Assembly (NCBI RefSeq): GCF_003664005.1
Contig: NZ_RCCJ01000001.1
Coordinates: 124,001 to 188,000, forward strand
From: Hydrogenivirga caldilitoris
GTDB taxonomy: Bacteria > Aquificota > Aquificia > Aquificales > Aquificaceae
Length of the DNA stretch: 64,000 nt
Reading direction: 5' to 3'
Position 1 is the stretch's first letter, and every line of letters begins with the position of its first letter. Shown in pieces: positions 52,762 through 62,432 of this stretch. Under the pieces are notes generated by a model that was given only the letters and a program-made list of their open reading frames with translations, ran no database searches and had not been told where the DNA came from. The position numbers and the translations under genes were made by a program.

Positions 52762-55685
52762 GACCCCTTAAACTTGAGCTTGAAGGTTTCACGGTTTATA
52801 AAAAGTCTCAGGTAATTGACTTTGAAAAATTAAACTTCTTCATAATCCAGGGCAAAACGGGTGCGGGTAAGACCAGCATAGTTGACGCTATAACTTTCGC
52901 CCTTTACGGGAAGGTTCCAAGGTACGGGAAGTCTCGTTCTGCAACCACTATGGTCATGTCCAAAGGAAGCAAGAAGTTAAAGGTCTCCCTTGAGTTCTCT
53001 GTGGGGGGAAAACGCTACAGAATAGAGCGCTTTTACAGGGAGAAGCCTAAGGAAGACGTGGTTCGTGTTGAGGAGGAGGGGCGCCGCCTTGACCTGAAGA
53101 AGACAGATATAGAAGGCTGGGTTGAGAAGGTTACAGGACTTGATTACAACACCTTTACAAAGGTGATTCTCCTTCCACAGGGAGAGTTTGATAAATTCCT
53201 TAAGCCTTCTTCTCCAAAGGAAAGGAGAGACATACTTATAGGACTCCTGAACCTTGAGGTTTTTGATAGGGTTAGGGAGCTTGCCGCAGAGACCTACCGC
53301 TCTCTGGAGGGACAGCTCAATGCTATAAAGGCTGAGCTTGAGAGTTTGAGTGAGCTTACCGAATCGGACATTGAAGAGCTTGAGCGCAGGAGACAAAAGC
53401 TGGAGAGGGAGGTTGAGGGTTTGAGGAGTGTCCTCTCCGAGCTGGAGGAACGCCTTAGACGTGCAAGGGAACGGGAAGAAACCGAGATAGAGCTCGTTAG
53501 GGCAAAGGAGAACCTTGAGGGGCTCCTGTCTAAAAGTCAAGAGTTTGAAACGTTGAAAAGGAGGGTGGAACTGGCGAGGAGGCTCCTTCCCTATCTTCCC
53601 TACATAGAAGGGCTTGAAAGGATAGCTAAAGAGCTTAGGGACTTGAGACTGGAAAGGGAGAAGGTTTTAAAAAAGAAGATAGAGGTTGAAGAGGAGCTTA
53701 AAAACGTAAAGCTTGAAAGGGAAGAAGTTGAAAGAGAGTATTCTAAGCTACCCAAACTTAGGGAGGAACTCCATCTACTGGTTAGTGAGAGGGAGAGGCT
53801 CTCCCTTGCAAAGGAGGAACTTTCTTCCATTGAGCAGAACCTCAAGGCTGTGGAAGAAAAGGAAAAGGTTTTAAGACAGAAGGAGGAGGTTCTCAAAGAC
53901 AGGGAGGAGAAGCTCCAGGTTGGCGAAGAGTACATCAGGAGAACAGAGGAGGAGATTAACTCCCTTGGGTACGATGAAGAGGAGTATGAAAGGCTCTTAA
54001 AGGAGGTTGAAAAAAAACAGACTCTCCTGGAGCAGCAGAGGAGGCTTGAGGAGATAGAAAGGGAACTTAAGGAGCTTGAGAGTTTACGGGATGTAAAGGT
54101 AAGGGAGCTTAAGAGCCTCAGAGAAAGTCTTGAGGAAGCGGAGAGAGAGCTACAGGAGAGTAGCATAAAGGTCTATGTTCAGCATATAAGGGCTCATTTG
54201 AAGGAGGGAGATCAGTGTCCTGTATGTGGCGGGGAGTTTAAGGGAACACCGGAAGGACAGGAGAGTGCGGATACCGAAGGTCTGAGGTTAAAGGTTAAGG
54301 AATTGCAAAACAGGCTTCTTTCCGAAGAGAAGGAGCTCTCATCTCTGGAAGCTAAGGTAGAGTCCCTGACTAAGGAGAGGGAGAGCCTTTCTTCAAAACT
54401 AAGAGGTTGGGAGAACATACTGAAGATAGACATAGAAAGCAGGCTGAAGACCTTAGAGGAAAAGAAGAAAAAGAAGAAAGAGCTTGAGGAGAAACTCAAG
54501 AAGTTTACTGAGAGATATAATCAACGCTTAAGGGAGAGGGAAGAAGCCCTGAGGGAAGTTGAACGTCTGAAGAGCGAGCTGTCCTCTTTGAAAAGCTCCA
54601 TTGACGAGAAGAGAAAGAGGCTGAGTGGACTTCTCAAGGGGGAAACCACCCCTGAGGCTGTGGATGAAAGACTTTCAGAGTTAGCGTTTAAGGAGAAAGA
54701 TATAAAGAGTAAGATTGAAGAGGTTGAAAGGAAGAGAGAAGAGATAGGTAAGTACATAGAAGAGCTTAACAAGAGTTTGATATTCCTTGATACAAAGCTC
54801 AGTGAGATAGAAAGCTCCATAGAGGGTAAGGAGAAGGAAAAGAAGGAGAACAGTAGAAAGCTGGCACCTCTCTTTGAGGAGCTGGGAGACCTTGATAAGG
54901 TAAAGGAACTCTCTATGACACAGGAAGAACTTTCTGCCCTTGAGAGGGAACTTGAGACTTACAACAGGGAGGTAGCGGGGCTTGAGGATAGGATAAAGGA
55001 GCTTGAGAGGAAGCTTTCCCAGATTCAAGAGACTGAAAAACCTGAAAACATAGAGATGCTACTTGCCAGTAAGAGGGAGGAGCTTGAACAGCTCTTGAAG
55101 ACGGTAGGAGAACTTAAGATAACAGCCCAGCAAAAAAGGGAGTTGTTGGAGAAGAAAGAGAGTCTTGGAAAGAGAGCCTCTGAGATAGAGCGAGAGATTC
55201 TCATATACTCCCAGATAAGTGAAGACCTTAAGAGTAATAAACTTCAGGACTTTGCTGCAAGCCTTATGCTTAATAGGATAGTGGAAAGGGCAAGTGAATA
55301 CCTCTACAACTTCACAAACACTTATGAGTTTGGACTTGATGACAAGGGGGAGCTGGTTGTCATAGACAGGGCTCAAGGTACAGAGAGGGACGTCAAAAGC
55401 CTTAGCGGAGGGGAAACCTTTCTGGCGAGTCTGTCCCTTGCGCTGGGTGTAAGCGACATCCTATCTGCGGACGCCCATTTGGAGAGTCTTTTTATAGATG
55501 AAGGTTTCGGCTCCCTTGATGAGGAGACCAGAGAAAGGGTCAGTGACATACTTGAGGTTATAAAACAGAGGATAAACAGGATGGTTGGGATTATATCTCA
55601 TATTCCTGACCTGGCGGAGCGGTTCCACCAGAGGGTTGTTGTAAAGAAGCATGGGGACTTTTCAACGGTGGAAGTTTTCTATTAA
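52758..55685 (+). CDS. sbcC: SbcC/Rad50-type SMC-like ATPase
   Basis: 975 aa. Walker A is IQGKTGAGKTSIVDAI; the ABC signature LSGGETFLASLSLALG and Walker B SLFIDEGFGSLD are near the C-terminus. Between them run two long coiled coils joined by a zinc hook CPVC at residues 487-490, almost exactly mid-protein. With SbcD/Mre11 nuclease it trims DNA ends and hairpins. No sbcD is adjacent; it is coupled to cutA by a 4-nt overlap. Confidence 0.95.
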   Translation: MRPLKLELEGFTVYKKSQVIDFEKLNFFIIQGKTGAGKTSIVDAITFALYGKVPRYGKSRSATTMVMSKGSKKLKVSLEFSVGGKRYRIERFYREKPKEDVVRVEEEGRRLDLKKTDIEGWVEKVTGLDYNTFTKVILLPQGEFDKFLKPSSPKERRDILIGLLNLEVFDRVRELAAETYRSLEGQLNAIKAELESLSELTESDIEELERRRQKLEREVEGLRSVLSELEERLRRAREREETEIELVRAKENLEGLLSKSQEFETLKRRVELARRLLPYLPYIEGLERIAKELRDLRLEREKVLKKKIEVEEELKNVKLEREEVEREYSKLPKLREELHLLVSERERLSLAKEELSSIEQNLKAVEEKEKVLRQKEEVLKDREEKLQVGEEYIRRTEEEINSLGYDEEEYERLLKEVEKKQTLLEQQRRLEEIERELKELESLRDVKVRELKSLRESLEEAERELQESSIKVYVQHIRAHLKEGDQCPVCGGEFKGTPEGQESADTEGLRLKVKELQNRLLSEEKELSSLEAKVESLTKERESLSSKLRGWENILKIDIESRLKTLEEKKKKKKELEEKLKKFTERYNQRLREREEALREVERLKSELSSLKSSIDEKRKRLSGLLKGETTPEAVDERLSELAFKEKDIKSKIEEVERKREEIGKYIEELNKSLIFLDTKLSEIESSIEGKEKEKKENSRKLAPLFEELGDLDKVKELSMTQEELSALERELETYNREVAGLEDRIKELERKLSQIQETEKPENIEMLLASKREELEQLLKTVGELKITAQQKRELLEKKESLGKRASEIEREILIYSQISEDLKSNKLQDFAASLMLNRIVERASEYLYNFTNTYEFGLDDKGELVVIDRAQGTERDVKSLSGGETFLASLSLALGVSDILSADAHLESLFIDEGFGSLDEETRERVSDILEVIKQRINRMVGIISHIPDLAERFHQRVVVKKHGDFSTVEVFY

Positions 55686-55785
55686 ATTTTCCAAATAATG
55701 TTTTAAAAAAATTCAAACAACATTTCAACGTGACAAAATAAGTTATTGATATATCTTTAAAAATAGAACACAGGAGGTGAAATCA

Positions 55786-55977
55786 ATGGACAGGAAAAGG
55801 AGTGTATTTAAAGCTGCCGAGTATGTCAAAATACTGAAGAAGTTCCAGCCCTCCTGTTGGGAAGAGGCTGATTACGCTCAGGAGTGTATACCTTCAAACT
55901 TTAAGAACCTTAACGGTACCAGCGGTCGTAGGGAGGATTACTACGTAGATTTCTCGGATATAGTTGCGGTAAGGTAA
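55786..55977 (+). CDS. Small orphan protein, unknown
   Basis: 63 aa from ATG 55786 behind an ideal CAGGAGGTGA. Starts MDRKRSVFKAAEYVKILKKF and ends REDYYVDFSDIVAVR; two Cys (CW, EC) and a Tyr/Asp-rich tail. No family recognised. The 100-bp gap upstream is extremely AT-rich and likely holds the promoter. The stop codon abuts that of convergent hisC with no gap. Confidence 0.6.
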   Translation: MDRKRSVFKAAEYVKILKKFQPSCWEEADYAQECIPSNFKNLNGTSGRREDYYVDFSDIVAVR

Positions 55978-57033
55978 TCAGTTCAGAGAGACGAGTACCT
56001 TTTCCAGAGCTTCCAGGAAGATATCGTTCTCTTCGGGCTTACCTATGCTCACCCTAAGGCATCTATCAAGGCCCGGAAGATAGGACATGTCCCTTATGAG
56101 TACATCCCTTTCAACGAGACCCTTGTGAACAGCTTTTGCGTTGAAGGGTGTTCTGAAGAGAATGAAGTTGGCTCTGCTGGGAAATACCTCAACCCCTTTA
56201 ATCCCCTTTAACTCTTTTAATACTCTCTCACGCTCGCTTGTTACCTTTTTAACGCTCTCTTCTATGAAATCTCTACCACTGCTCAAGACAACCTTAGCTA
56301 TTATCTGAGATGGAGACGTTACGTTGAAAGGCAGTCTTAACTTATTTAACTCCGACACTACAGATTCTTTTCCAATGAGAATACCAACCCTCAGACCTGC
56401 AAGCCCTATCTTTGATAGGGTCCTTAGAACAACCGTATCCTCTCTCTTAAGAGCCTCATCCTTAAAACTCTCCCCCGAATAGCTGTAGTAGGCTTCATCA
56501 ACAACTGTGAAGACACCTTCTTCTCTTATCCTGTGTATCTTCTCCTTGGAGAAGAGGTTTCCTGTTGGGTTGTTTGGGTAAGAGTAGTAGGCAAGAACCA
56601 CGCTTTTGTTAGCTATCAGCTCAAGGCTCTTCTCAAGGTTTATGTCAAAGTTTTCATCAAGCTGGACGCATACCTTGGGTCTTCCCAGCATGTCCGCTGA
56701 GATTTCGTACATGGGAAAGGTAGGAACGGGTACGTATACCCCCTGGCTAAAATCTCCGACAGCTATTGAGAGGTAGTATATGAGCTCGTCCGAGCCGTTC
56801 CCCAGGAGGATATTTTCGGAAGAGACACCAAAGAAGTCTCCTATAACTTCCCTGAGCTCCTCCGAATTGGGGTCAGGATACCTGTTCAGTTGAGTTTCCT
56901 TTAACTCATTTAGTATAAGAGTTTTTAAGTCTTCTGGCAGGTCATAGGGTAACTCGTTGGAGGATAGCCTTATCCTTGCCTTTGTGGTTTCGGTCTTGTA
57001 CGCCTTTAAACTGTTAAGTCTTCTGGATAGCAT
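55978..57033 (-). CDS. hisC: Histidinol-phosphate aminotransferase
   Basis: 351 aa, fold type I PLP enzyme. RLSSNELPYDLP, LLGNGSDELIYYL, YSYPNNPTGN, DEAYYSYSG and the PLP lysine in RTLSKIGLAGLRVG, with RVSIGKPEEN at the end. It makes histidinol phosphate. It is the last gene of a minus-strand unit starting at trpB. Confidence 0.93.
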   Translation of the reverse strand: MLSRRLNSLKAYKTETTKARIRLSSNELPYDLPEDLKTLILNELKETQLNRYPDPNSEELREVIGDFFGVSSENILLGNGSDELIYYLSIAVGDFSQGVYVPVPTFPMYEISADMLGRPKVCVQLDENFDINLEKSLELIANKSVVLAYYSYPNNPTGNLFSKEKIHRIREEGVFTVVDEAYYSYSGESFKDEALKREDTVVLRTLSKIGLAGLRVGILIGKESVVSELNKLRLPFNVTSPSQIIAKVVLSSGRDFIEESVKKVTSERERVLKELKGIKGVEVFPSRANFILFRTPFNAKAVHKGLVERDVLIRDMSYLPGLDRCLRVSIGKPEENDIFLEALEKVLVSLN

Positions 57034-57037
57034 TAAG

Positions 57038-57280
57038 TCAGGGCTTAGCTCCTGTGCCTTCCTCTTCTTTCTCTTCCTCTTCCGCTTTCTTCAGATACAG
57101 TTCAAGCTCTGCCACCGTTGATTCCTGAAGTTTGTCTTCCAGTATGCCCTTAATTAACCTGTTTAGCTTTTTATCGTCTCCCATAGCGATACCACTCAGG
57201 ACAAGATAAAGCCTTTTTGGTAGTGAGAGAGATACTTTTTTATACCTTGGTCCGCCTCTTCTTTTACCTTTTCTAGCCAT
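57038..57280 (-). CDS. Ribbon-helix-helix-like small protein
   Basis: 80 aa. A basic N-terminus (ARKGKRRGGPRYKK), a short strand VSLSLPKRL, and two helices resembling a ribbon-helix-helix DNA-binding fold, then a Glu-rich tail (KKAEEEEKEEEGTGAKP). It has a strong AAGGAGGTGG site. It could be an antitoxin-like or autoregulatory DNA-binding protein; no toxin partner is obvious. It lies 4 nt before hisC. Confidence 0.5.
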   Translation of the reverse strand: MARKGKRRGGPRYKKVSLSLPKRLYLVLSGIAMGDDKKLNRLIKGILEDKLQESTVAELELYLKKAEEEEKEEEGTGAKP

Positions 57281-57326
57281 AATACCACCTCCTTCTGTTT
57301 CCCTTGTTAATTATTTTAGCGCTTTT

Positions 57327-57812
57327 TTATATGTTTTCAAACTTTATATTGAACTCAATTGCGTGATTTATTAATTCGCAGTAAACCTTAAAGGGAGTAA
57401 GTATGACTTCAAGCTTCTTGTTGGGTTCAATAAGGCAACAGGCACCGTTTAACAGCTCCTTAAGGAGCCGAAGCTTTGTATTCAGGGTGTTTATTAGTTC
57501 AAGGCGTTCCATTTCCCGTTCAACCTCATCGGGTATGCCGGACAGAAAGGTTATGTCAAAGTTAAAGACCTCATACTCGTCGTATATAGAATCAAGAGCC
57601 TCTTCAAGTCTCAAGAGAAACTCCTCTTCAACCTTTAATAGGAACTCACTCAGGAGCTTTTGCTCTCTCTTGTCAAGTAGAGCTTCCCCGAGTATCTTTG
57701 TTTCCTCAATGTCCGCCTTTAGCTCGGACTTTATACCTGTAAGCAAGTCTATGTTGAACCTCAGAATGCGGTCATAGACCAGAACCTTCTCAAGTATCTT
57801 TATCTTTTCCAT
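57327..57812 (-). CDS. Helical protein of unknown function
   Basis: 161 aa, almost all predicted helix (ILRFNIDLLTGIKSELKADI, LLSEFLLKVEEEFLLRLEEA), acidic, with a CC pair in NGACCLIEP. No family recognised. It begins inside the toprim gene (23-nt overlap), so the two products are probably made together and may form a complex. Confidence 0.5.
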   Translation of the reverse strand: MEKIKILEKVLVYDRILRFNIDLLTGIKSELKADIEETKILGEALLDKREQKLLSEFLLKVEEEFLLRLEEALDSIYDEYEVFNFDITFLSGIPDEVEREMERLELINTLNTKLRLLKELLNGACCLIEPNKKLEVILTPFKVYCELINHAIEFNIKFENI

Positions 57813-58155
57813 CTCTTACCTCAACAATCTCCTCAATATGAATTATACCCGCTCCTCTCAGATACTCTCTGAAGTCTTCAATTACAAGGAAGCCTTGAGA
57901 ACTCAGTAACTCCTTCACCTTACTGTTTATCCTTTCACCGTGGGGGTCAAGGTCGTACAGGAGGATAACCCCTTCTGCTATGGGTTCTAATAGGTCGGGT
58001 AGGTCTGCGAACCTCTTTCCAGAAAGGGTAAGGACGTTTCTTATCCCGTACCTGCGTAGGGCTTTGAGGTCGTTCTTTCCCTCAACGAGGACAGGGTATC
58101 TTTGAGACAGCTCTCTCAGTTTCTTTATCCAGTCTCCGAAGCTCTCAAAGTCCAT
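57790..58155 (-). CDS. Stand-alone Toprim-domain protein
   Basis: 121 aa, essentially one Toprim domain: the catalytic-type Glu is in [13 protein letters not shown] and the metal-binding DxD in [12 protein letters not shown]. It resembles RNase M5/DnaG-type small toprim proteins that act on RNA or DNA phosphodiesters, but lacks the C-terminal extension of RNase M5. It overlaps trpB by 11 nt and the helical gene by 23 nt. Confidence 0.75.
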   Translation of the reverse strand: MDFESFGDWIKKLRELSQRYPVLVEGKNDLKALRRYGIRNVLTLSGKRFADLPDLLEPIAEGVILLYDLDPHGERINSKVKELLSSQGFLVIEDFREYLRGAGIIHIEEIVEVRDGKDKDT

Positions 58156-59332
58156 GCCTTATATGCTTCATAACGTGCCACATGTCCTTATCTCCCCTGC
58201 CAGAGAGGTTCACGACCACAATTTTTCCTCTCCCAAGCTCTCTCGCCACGTCAACCGCTCTTATGACGGCGTGGGCTGACTCAAGGGCTGGTATTATGCC
58301 CTCAGTCTTGGAGAGCAATTTGAAACCCTCAAGGGCTTCCTCATCGGTAGCACAAACGTATTCCCCCCTTCCGGAGTCTTTCAGCCATGCGTGTTCTGGT
58401 CCAACACCGGGGTAGTCAAGTCCCGCCGATATGGAGTGGGTAGGGAGTATCTGCCCTTCCTCGTCTTGGAGAAAGTAGCTCTTCATGCCGTGAAGGACAC
58501 CCAGATGTCCTCCGGTCAATGAAGCGGCGTGCTTACCGGTTTCTATACCGTAGCCAGCAGCTTCAACGCCTATAAGCCTTACGTCCCTGTCGCCTATGAA
58601 GGGGTAGAAGATGCCCATCGCGTTTGATCCACCTCCAACGCAGGCGATAACAGCGTCCGGGAGTCTGCCCTCCCTCTCAAGGATTTGCTCCCTCGTTTCG
58701 TTTCCTATAACGCTCTGAAAGTCCCTGACTATCATAGGAAAGGGGTGAGGTCCGACCACAGAGCCTATTACGTAATGGGTGGTCCTGACGTTGGTAACCC
58801 AATCTCTGAGAGCTTCGTTTATAGCGTCTTTCAGCGTTCTACTTCCGCTCTTTACTATCCTCACTTCGGCGCCGAGGAGTTCCATTCTGAAAACGTTAAG
58901 CTCCTGTCTCTCTGCGTCCTCTTCCCCCATATAAACCACGCATTCAATACCTAACAAAGCACAGGCTGTTGCGGTTGCAACTCCGTGCTGTCCGGCTCCC
59001 GTTTCCGCTATGACCCTTCTCTTTCCCATCCTTTTGGTGAGGAGAACCTGTCCCAGCGTGTTGTTTATCTTGTGAGCTCCCGTGTGGAGTAAATCTTCCC
59101 TTTTGAGGTAGATCTTCGCACCACCCACGTACTCGGTGAGGTTTTTAGCGTAATAAAGAGGTGTGGGTCTGCCCGCATACTCCTTAAGAAGTTCTTCCAG
59201 CTCCTTTCTGAAACCTTTATCCTCCTTCAGCCTGTTGTAGGCTTCTTCAAGTTCTTCAAGGGCGTACATCAACGTCTCTGGGACGAACTTCCCGCCAAAG
59301 TCCGCAAAGTACCCTCTTTCGTCAGGTAGCAT
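58145..59332 (-). CDS. trpB: Tryptophan synthase beta subunit (TrpB1)
   Basis: 395 aa. [15 protein letters not shown], the PLP lysine in [25 protein letters not shown], and [10 protein letters not shown] for phosphate binding. It condenses indole and serine. trpA is not adjacent, as in other Aquificales with dispersed trp genes. It heads the trpB-toprim-helical-RHH-hisC unit; TATAAT ends 7 nt before its ATG. Confidence 0.95.
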   Translation of the reverse strand: MLPDERGYFADFGGKFVPETLMYALEELEEAYNRLKEDKGFRKELEELLKEYAGRPTPLYYAKNLTEYVGGAKIYLKREDLLHTGAHKINNTLGQVLLTKRMGKRRVIAETGAGQHGVATATACALLGIECVVYMGEEDAERQELNVFRMELLGAEVRIVKSGSRTLKDAINEALRDWVTNVRTTHYVIGSVVGPHPFPMIVRDFQSVIGNETREQILEREGRLPDAVIACVGGGSNAMGIFYPFIGDRDVRLIGVEAAGYGIETGKHAASLTGGHLGVLHGMKSYFLQDEEGQILPTHSISAGLDYPGVGPEHAWLKDSGRGEYVCATDEEALEGFKLLSKTEGIIPALESAHAVIRAVDVARELGRGKIVVVNLSGRGDKDMWHVMKHIRHGL

Positions 59333-59339
59333 AGCCTTA

Positions 59340-59345
59340 ATTATA
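59340..59345 (-). promoter_or_regulatory. -10 box of trpB, leaderless type
   Basis: Minus-strand TATAAT ends 7 nt upstream of the trpB ATG (59332); no ribosome binding site between them. Confidence 0.5.
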
Positions 59346-59394
59346 GGGTGTAAATATTCTGGCTTGTAAGGTAAATTAATGAAGAGGGTGAGCC

Positions 59395-62300
59395 GTGATA
59401 AAGGGTAAGAGCCTTTTCTTAGAGATAATAAACGACATAATCTACATGGTAAGAATTGAAGGCTCCCAGGACCCTGCGACTGCGAAGGTTGAGTATATAA
59501 ACAGCAGGGTAAAGGAATTGACGGGCTATGAGCCTAAAGACTTCATCTCAGACCCCTCCCTCTGGGTGAACTTGGTCCATCCGGAAGACGTTGACAGCGT
59601 CCTGAGGGTGACCTTGAAGCTGTTGAAGGAGAAGGAGCCTCAGGTAAGGGAGTACAGGGTAAGAACGAGAAAAGGGAACTACATATGGGTTGAAGACAGG
59701 ATCATACCAATCCTTGAAAAGAGAAAACTCGTGGGATTTGTGGGTGTGGCAAGGGACATAACGAGGAGAAAGACACTTGAAGAGCTTACCCTTTTAGCTC
59801 TTGAGCTTGACCTCAGAGAGCTATTCAACAGGGCTGTTTCTTTAGTCAGGGAGGCTTTCAATGCGGACCTCGTTGTTATATATGAGGTTCCTGAAGGTGA
59901 AAGGGAAGGAGTCCTCAGGGCTGGCATAGGTGTAGAGAGAAAACTCATAGACAGGTACAGGCTACCCCTGCAGGAGGGAACGGAGTTTTACTATACCTAC
60001 ACATCCCAAAAGCCTGTGGTTGTGAAAGACGTTGATAAGGAGAAGAGGTTCAAGTTTACGCCTGACACATACCTCCTCGGGCTAAAGAGCGGACTTTGTA
60101 TACCTATAAGGGAAGAGGAACCTTACGGAACTCTCTGTGTTTACTTCAGGGAAGCCAGAGACTTCACGAAGGAAGAGCTTGACTTTGTGAACTCTATCTC
60201 CAACATCCTTGGGCTCGCTACGAAGAGGCACAGGTATAAGAATAGGCTTGAGGACTCTGAGAGGAAGCTCCAGAAAGCCAACAGACTCTACAAGACCCTC
60301 TCGGTGATAAGCGAGGTTATACTGAAGGAGAGGGAGCTTAAAGCCCTGTTCTTACAGGTCTGTATAGCCTGCACCACTTTCGGAGGGTTCAAGGCTGCCT
60401 GGGCGGGACTCTTCAGGAACTCCCATTTTGAGGTGTTCTCCTCCTGCGGTGACACGGGTGATTTCTTCAGGGAGGTTGAAGCCCCGCTCCTTGAAAGGAT
60501 AGAAGAGGGGGTTGGACCCTGCGGGAAGGCTTTCCTTACGGGTGATATAGTTGTGAACAACGATACGAAGACTTCTGTAAAGGAAAGGGAGCTCAGGGAG
60601 AGTATGCTGAAAAGGGGCTTCCTCTCCTCCGCTTCCGTGCCCTTGAGGAGGAACGGGAAAGTGATAGGCCTCCTCGTCCTTTACGCGGGAGAAAAGGACT
60701 TCTTTGATGAGGAGACGGTGAGACTCGTCAGGGAGATAGGTGAAGCCCTCTCCTTTTCCATCGTCTTCATAGAGAAGGAGAAGGAGCTGAACACCCTCTC
60801 TCTGGCTATTGAGCAGACCTCAGACTGGGTTCTCATAACTGACAAGGAGGGAGTTATCCAGTACGTTAACAGGGCGGTCACCGACATAACCGGCTACAGC
60901 CAAGAGGAGCTCCTTGGACAGACGCCTAGGATATTCAAGTCGGGAAAGCATACCAGGAGTTTCTATAAGAAACTCTGGGAAAAGCTCCTCTCAGGGGAGA
61001 GATTCAGCAGTGTTTTCATAAACAGGGATAAGAGGGGTAAGGTTTTTTACCTTGACCAGACCATAACCCCGATAAAGGACAGTTCGGGCGAGGTGGTGGG
61101 TTTTGTCTCAACCGGAAAGGACATAACCCACGAGAGGGAACTCCAGGACAGGCTGAACTACATAGCATACTATGACCCCGTAACGGAGCTCCCCAACAGG
61201 GTGAACTTCATAGAGAGGCTAAAGTTCGCCCTATCAAGGCTCAAACTTACGGGAAGAAGTCTTGCGGTTCTTTTCATAGACGTTGACAGGTTCAAGTATG
61301 TGAACGACACCTACGGCTATCTGGTCGGTGACGGCGTGCTTAAGGAGATAGCGAGGAGGATGAGAAGCTCGCTCAGGGAGGGTGACACCGTTGCAAGGCT
61401 GGGTAGCGACGAGTTCGGTGTTATCCTAACGGACCTCGCCCGAAAGGAGGATATACCACGGGTTATGGAGAAACTCTTCTCCGCCATGGAGGAACCTATC
61501 GTGGTTGACGGTAAAGAGGTTATAGTTACGCTCAGCGTTGGTATCTCTATCTTCCCTGACGATGGTAGCGATGCCGAAGACCTCGTTAAAAAGGCTGAGA
61601 TGGCTTTGGCGCACGCCAAGGAAGACATTAGAAACAGTTACCAGTTCTTTAAGGAGGATATGAACGTTCACATAACCGAGTTTGTCCTCCTTGAAAGACA
61701 CCTCTTCAGAGCCCTTGATAGGGGTGAGTTCGTTATCCACTACCAGCCTTACTACGACCTGAAGGGCATGATACCTTCTGGTGTTGAAGCCCTGCTCAGG
61801 TGGAACAGCGAGGATATAGGTTTCGTATTTCCCTCAAGGTTCATACCAGTCCTTGAAAGCACGGGGCTTATAGTTAAGGTTGGAGAATGGCTCCTCGGAG
61901 AGGTTTGTGAAACCATAAAGAGGATAGAAAAGCCCGTCTCTGTGAACATATCGCCGGTTCAGTTCAAGGATAAGACCTTTCCAAAGAGGGTGGAGCAGGT
62001 CCTTGAAAGGCACGGCGTAGATGGTAGTTTCCTGACCCTTGAGATAACCGAGAGCACGTTAATGGAGGATGTGGAATTTGCTCAAAGGAGCCTGAAGAGG
62101 TTGAAGAGTCTGGGTGTAAAGGTTGCAATTGATGACTTTGGAACTGGTTACTCCTCCCTTGCATACCTTAAATTCCTGCCGGTTGACTTCCTCAAGATAG
62201 ACGTCTCCTTTGTGAGGGAGATAGATACCGACCCGGACGACAGAGCCATAGTGAACGCTATAATCCAGCTCGCCAAGAACCTCGGTCTGAGAACCATTGC

Positions 62301-62424
62301 GGAGGGTATAGAGAGTGAAGAACACCTCCAGATTCTAAAGGAGCTTGGGTGTGATTTCGGACAGGGGTATTTCTTGGGAAAACCTATGCCAGAGGGGGAG
62401 GTTATGAGGGTGCTTGGGCTATAA
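59395..62424 (+). CDS. PAS-GAF-GAF-PAS-GGDEF-EAL sensor protein
   Basis: 1009 aa, GTG start behind GAGGGTGAG, soluble (no membrane helix). Order: PAS (about 10-125), GAF (130-285), GAF (295-470), PAS (475-590), GGDEF (600-765), EAL (780-1009). The cyclase signature is GSDEF (670-674; second Gly replaced by Ser), so cyclase activity is doubtful. The EAL domain keeps EALLRW (798-800), [22 protein letters not shown] and QGYFLGKP, so c-di-GMP hydrolysis is likely, perhaps with GTP or ligand control. The PilZ protein at 18.7 kb is a possible reader. Confidence 0.92.
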   Translation: MIKGKSLFLEIINDIIYMVRIEGSQDPATAKVEYINSRVKELTGYEPKDFISDPSLWVNLVHPEDVDSVLRVTLKLLKEKEPQVREYRVRTRKGNYIWVEDRIIPILEKRKLVGFVGVARDITRRKTLEELTLLALELDLRELFNRAVSLVREAFNADLVVIYEVPEGEREGVLRAGIGVERKLIDRYRLPLQEGTEFYYTYTSQKPVVVKDVDKEKRFKFTPDTYLLGLKSGLCIPIREEEPYGTLCVYFREARDFTKEELDFVNSISNILGLATKRHRYKNRLEDSERKLQKANRLYKTLSVISEVILKERELKALFLQVCIACTTFGGFKAAWAGLFRNSHFEVFSSCGDTGDFFREVEAPLLERIEEGVGPCGKAFLTGDIVVNNDTKTSVKERELRESMLKRGFLSSASVPLRRNGKVIGLLVLYAGEKDFFDEETVRLVREIGEALSFSIVFIEKEKELNTLSLAIEQTSDWVLITDKEGVIQYVNRAVTDITGYSQEELLGQTPRIFKSGKHTRSFYKKLWEKLLSGERFSSVFINRDKRGKVFYLDQTITPIKDSSGEVVGFVSTGKDITHERELQDRLNYIAYYDPVTELPNRVNFIERLKFALSRLKLTGRSLAVLFIDVDRFKYVNDTYGYLVGDGVLKEIARRMRSSLREGDTVARLGSDEFGVILTDLARKEDIPRVMEKLFSAMEEPIVVDGKEVIVTLSVGISIFPDDGSDAEDLVKKAEMALAHAKEDIRNSYQFFKEDMNVHITEFVLLERHLFRALDRGEFVIHYQPYYDLKGMIPSGVEALLRWNSEDIGFVFPSRFIPVLESTGLIVKVGEWLLGEVCETIKRIEKPVSVNISPVQFKDKTFPKRVEQVLERHGVDGSFLTLEITESTLMEDVEFAQRSLKRLKSLGVKVAIDDFGTGYSSLAYLKFLPVDFLKIDVSFVREIDTDPDDRAIVNAIIQLAKNLGLRTIAEGIESEEHLQILKELGCDFGQGYFLGKPMPEGEVMRVLGL

Positions 62425-62432
62425 TAATGTCT

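Noticed and set aside
53600-54820. Serine-rich minus-strand open frames within sbcC
   Set aside because: They are the antisense of the Glu/Lys/Leu coiled coil (GAG/CTC), a known artefact.
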